Shown: in pieces, positions 56,654 through 64,000 of the stretch | Layout: each line of letters starts with the position of its first letter | How positions within the stretch are numbered: the first letter of the stretch is position 1 | Assembly: GCA_022497155.1 (NCBI GenBank) | Contig: MU385745.1 | Span: 1-64,000 of the forward strand | From: Whalleya microplaca | Taxonomy: Eukaryota; Ascomycota; Sordariomycetes; Xylariales; Xylariaceae | Direction of reading: 5' to 3' | Length of the DNA: 64,000 bases | Notes under the pieces: generated by a model | The model's input: the letters and a program-made list of their open reading frames with translations, nothing else | Told to the model about the DNA's origin: nothing | Database searches by the model: none | Translations under genes and position numbers: made by a program

Positions 56654-58530
56654 TTAGGTCGTGTAACGAAAATCATGCTGCTTTTTGTCCGTTATATCAA
56701 CAAACCCCTCAGCAGTGCCCTCGTGGACTGCCTCTGGCTTTCCATATTTACGATCTCTGCGTTTATTATCCCAAGATCCAAGGAACCAGTATACTAGTAG
56801 GATTAACATGCAAGCACAGTAGCTAACTAACATAGCTATGACACTAGTAGTATACTTCGGAGCTTCATTAGATCTGAAGGTCTGAGGCCCAATGAGGTTG
56901 CCTGCAGCGTACCCGATGGTAGTGAGACTGTACGTGACGGCTTTTTTCGTCACTATCATATTCATAATTAGTATTTGCCATTAGATATGTCCATACTAGT
57001 TATTGGTCACCTAGTGGGTTCGAGGATACTTACTACCAGCGGTGTTTGCCTGAACAAGGGATATAGCAACAACATAAGGAGCTAATTTTCTATTAGTGTA
57101 CTCTGTCAATACGGATCGAATATGGAACTTACGCCAGTAGAAGTACATGAAGTATAGCCCCACCATTTGACCAGCGACGTTCGTTCGCGGTAAGCCATAT
57201 ACCAAGGCCGTTCCGAAAACGGGGAGCAACAATGCAAGAGCGGCAGTTAGAGCTCGCCTACCATGCCACTTGGCCGCGAGGTATGAGAAGGCCCAGGCGC
57301 CACCAGTAGCTAAGACGCCGAATGGCATCGTCAGCAGACTAGACACTAAGGCGCTATAGCCTAGATTGTTGAGGATGATCGATCCGAAGGCTTGAAGGCC
57401 GCCATTGGGAATGTTTATAACAGTGTTGAACAACACAATGAGCCAGACCTTAGTATCCAGCAAAGCCTCCAACACTTGGTCCCATTTCCACACCCTGTTG
57501 GCAATGCCTGTTCGGTTTCCAGCTAGCCGCTGGGTGGCGTGGTACCTCTGCTCTGGGGTGAGGAAAAATGCGTTCATAGGACTGTCAGGTAGGATGAACC
57601 ATAGAAAAAGAGAATAGAGAACGTTGATAGAGCCAGTCAGGAGATATAAATACTGCCATTTGAACAAGGGAGCGGACGCGGGAATATACCCAATCACCCA
57701 AGCGAAGAACCCATTGAAGATGGACGAGAAGTATGCAAAGATGACTAGGGAGAGTTAGATCAATCCATTGTACCTATGATGGTCGGTTCTTACTGCCGTT
57801 TCTCGGAGGCTGTTCGTCTTTCTTGTAAAACGATGCAATGAGCACGGTTAAACACGGCACTGAGATGGCTTCGAGAAATCCTAACAGAAAGCGCAGACCC
57901 ATGAAGCCGGACCATGTTCGACAGGGCGCGTAACACATGGTACAGAGCGACCATAGGAGGGAACCGGTTGCGAGGAGCTTCCCCGCAGGGACTCGTTGTA
58001 CTAACCATGAGGCTGGGATAAGGCCAATAAGGGTCTGGGGAAGAGGTGAGCGGCGGCATTAGAAAATTTGAGGCGGTCAGCTTACGCCTAATGGTAGAAT
58101 ACTCCCAAGCCAACTGTACTGCTGGCCTACCATGCCGTTGTCCTTCTGAAAACCATACAGGGAAGCTGTTCCGATTTCTACTTTGTCGACTGCCGAGAGG
58201 GTGGCACAAAACACCAACTGGGGAGATACTATTAGTATAAGCCTACTTTATTGGAACTGCGATCCATGGAGATGTTTAACATGTGGTTCCATGTCAATAT
58301 AAGCAACGAAACGCCCTTCTATTCATACTTACCAGAGGGATCATCCAGGAGTCAATCTTCTTCACGATCTTTCTTTCCTGTTCCTTGGTCATGGGTCCGA
58401 ACTCCTCATGGTTGGCAAGGTATTTTGCTGCCTCGTCTAGAGCGCCATCGTTCAATGTCTTTGTCGTCTCACCAACGATGATCGAAGTAGCAGGCTGGAC
58501 TGAATCGTCCACCTTGATGTCCTTCTCCAT
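56654..58530 (-). CDS. MFS transporter, Dal5/ACS family
   Basis: Six exons: 58333-58530, 58086-58217, 57794-58034, 57133-57744, 57034-57081 and 56654-56952, giving 509 aa. The N-terminal cytosolic segment ends KIDSWMIPL, then LVFCATLSAVDKVEIGTASLYG begins TM1-2. Further signatures are MVGQQYSWLGSILPLG, RFLLGFLEAISVPC, YKKDEQPPRN, WQYLYLLTGSINVLYS, FILPDSPMNAFFL, VQANTAGMTKKAV and IGYAAGNLIGPQTF, all typical of the allantoate permease/ACS group. A 48-nt exon (57034-57081) is supported by the conserved NTAG motif. It probably imports a small anionic nitrogen compound; the substrate is unknown. It is convergent with the Zn2Cys6 gene and divergent from the oxoprolinase. Confidence 0.9.
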
Positions 58531-59566
58531 GGTCTTGGAAAATGAATCAGAATGCAGTTGCTAAGGTAGTTCATACAAATTCCGAAAGTTGAGAGAAGTC
58601 ACCAAGGGTGTGTCTAGGTGCCCATTTCGTCTTCTTGGGGTTTATCTCCTGAATAAGTACTACCTCGAAAGCAGCACCTCCACATCATCGCCAAGGGATC
58701 TAGCCAATCAAAACATGCACAGTCCAAATCTACATCAATTTACTGATTGAATCTGGTCTCAGCTACGAATACAAGGCGTCGCATACGTATATCGAATTGA
58801 CCTACAGCTTTGTGGTAATAAAAGGTACACTTTGTTGACCAGGGGGTTGGGAGGGGGTGTGGAGAGATATGTTGGTTTCTATCTTTCAGGGAGATAGACT
58901 TGATAAACTGATAACTTGTTGATGCTACTTGAAGTTGCTTATCAGCCTGTCTGGGGTTCGTATCTCAACCTAGAACCTGAGCTCGAAGCTATCAACTCCT
59001 TGTCCGACTCCACAACTATAATCCAGCTAAGAAAGATAGGCATAATTGGGGAACGTGGTTCGGGGGATATTGGCAAAGATGATTGGTTGAGGCATCTTGG
59101 AAGTGGTTCATGATACGGGACTAAAAGTCGGGAGGCAGTTCGAATCGACGAGCGGCTCACTCCGAGGGACTAGGGGCGTTGAGTGTGGACATTCTGTGTC
59201 ACACTGTGTTTTCAATTCGAGGTTGAAAATTCGAAGTTGCTGGCTTTGGAGTACCCAAGATTCACTATTTCATTGCTTGCAGATTGCGGGGTCAACGGGG
59301 TTCGACGCAGCCAACCGAGTCGAGACAAGACCAGAGCGACATGTCGTTTACGATGCGTGCTTTGATTAGAGCCCATCATTTGATATGCCGGTATCTGGTA
59401 GGCAGTCCGAAACGACACTCCAAGTTTCCGAAGCCCTATGACCGGTCGTCACAACTCTTCCGGTGCCGGACTATCCCCGATTGTTCGTGATGGCGTAGTT
59501 GTATATCTGACCCTAAGCTGAACCTCCTCTGGCTGGCTTACCAGCATCCGTATTGCACAGAACAAC
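58531..59566. promoter_or_regulatory. Shared promoter region of the MFS and oxoprolinase genes
   Basis: About 1 kb between divergent ATGs. Small open frames on both strands are not coding-like. A CGG and a CCG triplet separated by 15 nt (CGG at 59389) could bind a Zn2Cys6 dimer, but no matching pair is seen in the flavoenzyme promoter. Confidence 0.35.
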
Positions 59567-62500
59567 ATGCGAAACTCGGATAGACTCGCAGTCAAGATGG
59601 CCATTGGACCGTCCCCCTCGTCAGTGTTGCCTAAAAGTTTGAGATTCGCTATCGGTTAGTCAAATTCAAGTTCATTTTATGGCTCCGAGTTAATCCTCCC
59701 TAGATCGAGGTGGCACCTTCACAGACGTCTTTGCTGCCGTACCCGGCGGAGAAGACATAGTCCTCAAGCTGTTGTCTGTTGACCCTGGCAGCTACAATGA
59801 TGCTCCTGCAGAAGGCATTCGTCGAGTGTTGGAGATTGTCTCTGGCAAGCCGATTCCTCGAGGAGCCCCGATTCCCAAAGATTTGATCCATTCAATTCGG
59901 ATGGGAACGACCGTCGCCACAAATGGTGAGTATCAAGCACTAGCTTTCTTCTGAATGTGGGATGCTCATCTGTCACAGCGCTGTTAGAAAGGAAAGGAAC
60001 AAGACATGCATTTGTCGTCAACCAGGGCTTTGGCGACTTATTAGAAATCGGCTATCAGTCGAGGCCGAAGCTGTTTGAACTTGGAATAAAAAAACCAGAA
60101 CTTCTATATGAGAAAGTCGTTGAGGTTTCCGAGCGTATCACCGTTGAAGAATTTGATGAGGATCTCACGAAAGAGAGCCGTCCACCACTCGAAGAGGTCC
60201 CCGGTGTCCTTGTGAAAGGCATTACTGGCGATATCCTACGCATCATTCGTCCTCTAGACGAAACAGAAGTGCGGGAAAAACTGGCTCAGACCAAGGCAGA
60301 GGGTATCGAGACGCTTGCTATCTGCTTGGCACACTCGTATATCTATCCCTTTCACGAGAACCGCATCGCAGAGATTGCGAAGGAGATGGGGTTCATTCAC
60401 GTTTCGACATCTTCCTCGGTTGGCGCAAACATGATCAAGATGATATCGCGTGGAAGCTCTGCTTCCGCCGACGCATATCTCACACCAGAGATTATCCGCT
60501 ACGTATCTGGCTTTGCAGAGGTCTTTGCTGACGGCAACCTCGACGGCGTCTCCTGTGAGTTCATGCAGTCCGACGGTGGATTAGTAAACCACAAGAACTT
60601 CAATGGCCTGAAAGGCATACTCAGTGGCCCCGCTGGAGGCGTCGTCGGCCACGCGAGAACTTCTTATGATGGGAAATCTCCTATCGTCGGATTCGACATG
60701 GGTGGTACAAGTACAGATGTGTCTCGCTATGGAGGCGTTTTTGAGCATGTCTTCGAAACAACAACCGCTGGAGTCTCTATCCAATCTCCACAACTCGACA
60801 TTAATACGGTGGCTGCTGGTGGCGGTTCTATGCTGTTCTGGAAGGATGGCCTCTTTAAAGTTGGACCTGATAGTGCAGGCGCCCACCCGGGGCCGGCCTC
60901 GTATCGGAAAGGAGGACCACTCACAGTACGTTATATCTAACCTACTTCATAGCTTTACCATTGTTTTCTTCATGGGTGAATGTTTCCTCTTTGAATCCGT
61001 TTAAACAAGTCTTGCTCAGGAATGAGATTCATGGCTCTCGACTCGGTACTAGCGTTTCATTAAGGGGAGCATATGCTAACGGCTATTCTCAGGTTACTGA
61101 TGCAAACCTGTTCCTTGGAAGATTAATCCCAGATTACTTTCCCAAGATATTCGGTCCCAATGAGGATCTTCCACTGGACAGCGGTGTCGTAGCGCAAAAA
61201 TTCGAGCAGCTCACTGCACATATCAATGCCGACACCGGAAGGTCGATGACGCCGCTTGAGGTCGCTCATGGCTTCATCGACGTAGCTAATGAGTCCATGA
61301 GCCGCCCTATTCGCGCACTTACAGAAGCTCGTGGGTTTGAGACTGCACAGCACAACCTCGCGACATTTGGCGGTGCTGGCGGCCAACATGCTTGCGAGAT
61401 CGGCAAGAAACTGGGCATTAGAAGGATAGTCATCCACAAATATTCGAGTATTCTCTCGGCGTATGGTATGGCGTTGGCAGAAGTTGTTCAGGAAGCCCAA
61501 GAGCCGAGCTCCGAGCTTCTGTCTCCCGAATCCATGGGCCGACTGTCAGCCCGGATGCAAGATCTCAAAGCAAAGGTTACAGAAGGTCTCCTGGCACAAG
61601 GAATTCAAGAATCTTCCATCAAGCACGAGTTATACCTAAATCTTAGGTATCAAGGTACCGACACCAACTTCATGATACTAGCCCCGGTTGATGGGGACTG
61701 GAGATCAGCCCTTGAAAGGGAACATCTAAGAGAGTTGTCATTCATCTTCCCGTCAGACAAGAAAGTTCATGTCGATGACGTACGAGTTCGGGGGATTGGA
61801 GAGAGCACTGAGGTCAGCTATGACAACTCGAAACTTGTCAAGGAGCTAAAACTGCATACATTCGCGGAAGTTCGGGATGGGGAAGATAGAACGGTAAGAC
61901 TACCCATGACCCAAAACTTCATCTGATTATCGTTGGGGTGATTGATGGAAGAACTAATATTGAATTATTTCGCCCCTCTCTCGACTCGATTAGATGCTAA
62001 TGAATGATAGACCCAAGCCTATTTCGCCGAAGGTGGTCTTCAACCCACGAAAGTCTTCCAGCTCAACAAGCTCATCCCAGGTAGCATCGTTATCGGCCCG
62101 GCCATAATTATCGATAACACCCAGACCATAGTTGTTGTTCCGGGCTCTCAAGCACGGATCTTGACTTCTCATGTTGTTGTTGACTTGATTGACCAAAAGC
62201 TACAGCAGACTCAAGAGGAAGAAGAGCTAGTAGTGGATCCTATCAAGCTAAGCATCTTCGGCCATCGATTTATGAGTATCGCAGAGCAAATGGGCAGGAC
62301 TTTGCAGAAGACAAGTATCTCTATCAATATCAAAGAACGGCTGGACTTCTCCTGCGCCATATTTAGTCCAGACGGCGAGTTGGTGGCAAACGCACCCCAT
62401 GTCCCTGTACATTTAGGTAGCATGTCATATGCTGTCAAGTATCAGCACAACCTCCACCGAGGCAATCTGCGCCCTGGTGATGTGCTCGTTTCAAATCACC

Positions 62501-64000
62501 CCGAGTCTGGCGGGACACACCTCCCAGGTATAGTTCTCATCATAACCATGGCTACTTAACCTAACTGACGAACCTAGATATTACCGTTATTACTCCCGTC
62601 TTTGATACAGACGAAAAGACGATATGCTTCTATACCGCCTCTCGTGGTCATCACCTAGACATCGGCGGCTATCGTGGGAATTCTATGCCTCCGTAAGTAT
62701 AATTCCGCCATCTTAATGCCCGTAGGGATCATGTTAATTCCCAGACAGTGACTCCACTGAGTTGTGGCAGGAAGGCGCTGCCATTAAGTCATTCTTCCTG
62801 GTTCGTGACAATCACTTCGATGAAGAGGGAATTGTCAATATTCTTCTCGAGCCTGGAAAATATCCGAATTGCAGCGGCTCCAGACGGTTGGGTGATAATT
62901 TGTAAGTTTCCCTCCGCGCCAGATGCGTCCTCGTCGATTTTCATATTTTTCATTCAAATTATTCAAAGTCTGTTACAAACTATACTATCTCTGCTTCAGA
63001 GCAGTAGGCAGCTCTCAGTTTTCATCTAGTTTTGAAAGTTGACCGTGATAATATGATTAGGATAAAAGCTGACCAAAAGTTACATACAGATCAGATCTTA
63101 AGGCACAAGTTGCCGCAAACACTAAGGGAAGTAACCTTATTAAGGCTTTGATGGCGGAATATGGCAAACATACAGTCCATTTTTATATGGACAAGATCCA
63201 AGAAAATGCCGAGGTCGCTGTCCGTGGCTATCTCAAATACGCGTATGAGCGATTCGGATCAAAACCACTGAAGGCAAGGCAATTTTTAGACAATGGGTCC
63301 ATGATGCAAGTAGCCATCACAATAGATGAAAGCGGTTTTGGTACGTTTGACTTCACGGGAACATCCTGTGAGATGCTGTCAAACATGAACGCACCGCCAG
63401 CTATTACCTACTCAGCGCTAATCTACACACTGCGGCTTTTGATTGGCTCGGACGTTCCCCTGAATCAGGGTTGTCTTGCGCCTACAAGGGTTATTCTTCC
63501 TAACAACTGTTTCCTCAACCCCTCGTCAGGGCCGGCTGTCTGCTGTGGCAACACACTAACCTCCCAACGTCTGGTGGATCTCCTGCTCAATGCCTTCCAA
63601 GCTGCGTCAGGATCTCAAGGTTGCATGAATTGCTTCGGTTTCTTTGGAAACTGCAAAGACGACTCAAATACTCCTCAAAGTGGTTTCGGCTTCAGCTACG
63701 GCGAGACAATCTGTGGTGGTGAGGGTGCAGGCCCGACTTGGCATGGCGCCTCTGCCGTGCAGATCCACATGACCAACACTCGCACCACTGATATCGAAAT
63801 TATCGAGAAGCGGTACCCTGTTCTCGTTCGCGAATTCTCAATACGTAAGAATAGCGGCGGGCGCGGGAAGTTTACCGGCGGTTGTGGCGTTATAAGGGAT
63901 TGGGAGTGTCGCCATCCTCTGACCTACGGTCTCATCACTGAGCGCAGAGTTCATCAGCCTTATGGAATGATGGGCGGTGAGCCTGGTGCATCGGGCGCTA
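59567..64000 (+). CDS. 5-oxoprolinase / hydantoinase A-B fusion (3' end cut by window)
   Basis: Eight exons so far: 59567-59654, 59704-59925, 59979-60925, 61093-61893, 62011-62527, 62578-62692, 62749-62901 and 63090 to beyond 64000. About 1,251 residues are visible of roughly 1,290 expected. The HyuA-like half begins with DRGGTFTDV, and carries [37 protein letters not shown] and [13 protein letters not shown] (actin-like ATP site). The HyuB-like half starts near [20 protein letters not shown], with [25 protein letters not shown] and [12 protein letters not shown]. The family opens 5-oxo-L-proline to L-glutamate with ATP, or hydrolyses hydantoins, in the cytosol. The last visible exon has no in-window stop. 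The neighbours (flavoenzyme, carrier, regulator) favour a catabolic role beyond housekeeping glutathione turnover. Confidence 0.92.

Overview
The window is nuclear DNA of a filamentous ascomycete (Pezizomycotina). The evidence is short introns of about 47-190 nt with GT...AG ends and CTRAC-type branch sites, two Zn2Cys6 regulators, Dal5-type MFS carriers, a CRH-type GH16 cell-wall enzyme, DUF4360 and cupin proteins, and the mitochondrial methylcitrate-cycle pair. Class level is not provable by eye; a Sordariomycete-like origin is only a guess. Exon models were built by hand from splice sites, reading-frame continuity and family motifs. All coding genes except GH105 and the FAD oxidase contain introns.

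Layout. 1-1012 is very AT-rich with a (TTA)n tract and looks like a decayed repeat. 1013-8794 holds three genes on the minus strand: a cytochrome P450, a Zn2Cys6 regulator and an indoleamine 2,3-dioxygenase. 10448-14437 is a divergent pair of a GH105 unsaturated rhamnogalacturonyl hydrolase and an MFS carrier, a plausible pectin-fragment utilisation unit. 15089-17903 has an RNPS1-like SR/RRM protein and a small cupin. A poorly resolved proline-rich gene (19097-20217) is followed by a 6.7 kb gene-poor stretch. 26963-40174 holds three cell-wall/glycan genes separated by long spacers: a membrane-anchored GH16 glucanase, a multi-pass GT2 glycosyltransferase and a CRH-like GH16 transglycosylase. 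A secreted DUF4360 protein follows at 41444-42315.

44639-49348 is a divergent pair of 2-methylcitrate synthase and mitochondrial 2-methylisocitrate lyase. These are the first and last dedicated enzymes of propionyl-CoA detoxification, and their 1.1 kb shared promoter carries three CCTCGG (FarA/FarB-type) hexamers. 51385-52218 is a divergent calmodulin-like gene with an ATG-only first coding exon and a 16-nt microexon.

52730-64000 alternates a peroxisomal (PTS1 AKL) fructosyl-amino-acid/sarcosine oxidase-type flavoenzyme, a Zn2Cys6 regulator, an MFS carrier and a 5-oxoprolinase/hydantoinase that runs off the right edge. The composition (oxidase, amidohydrolase, carrier, regulator) reads like a nitrogen-compound catabolic cluster, and it is the most interesting unit here. 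No CRISPR array, rRNA gene, convincing tRNA gene or intact transposon was found.
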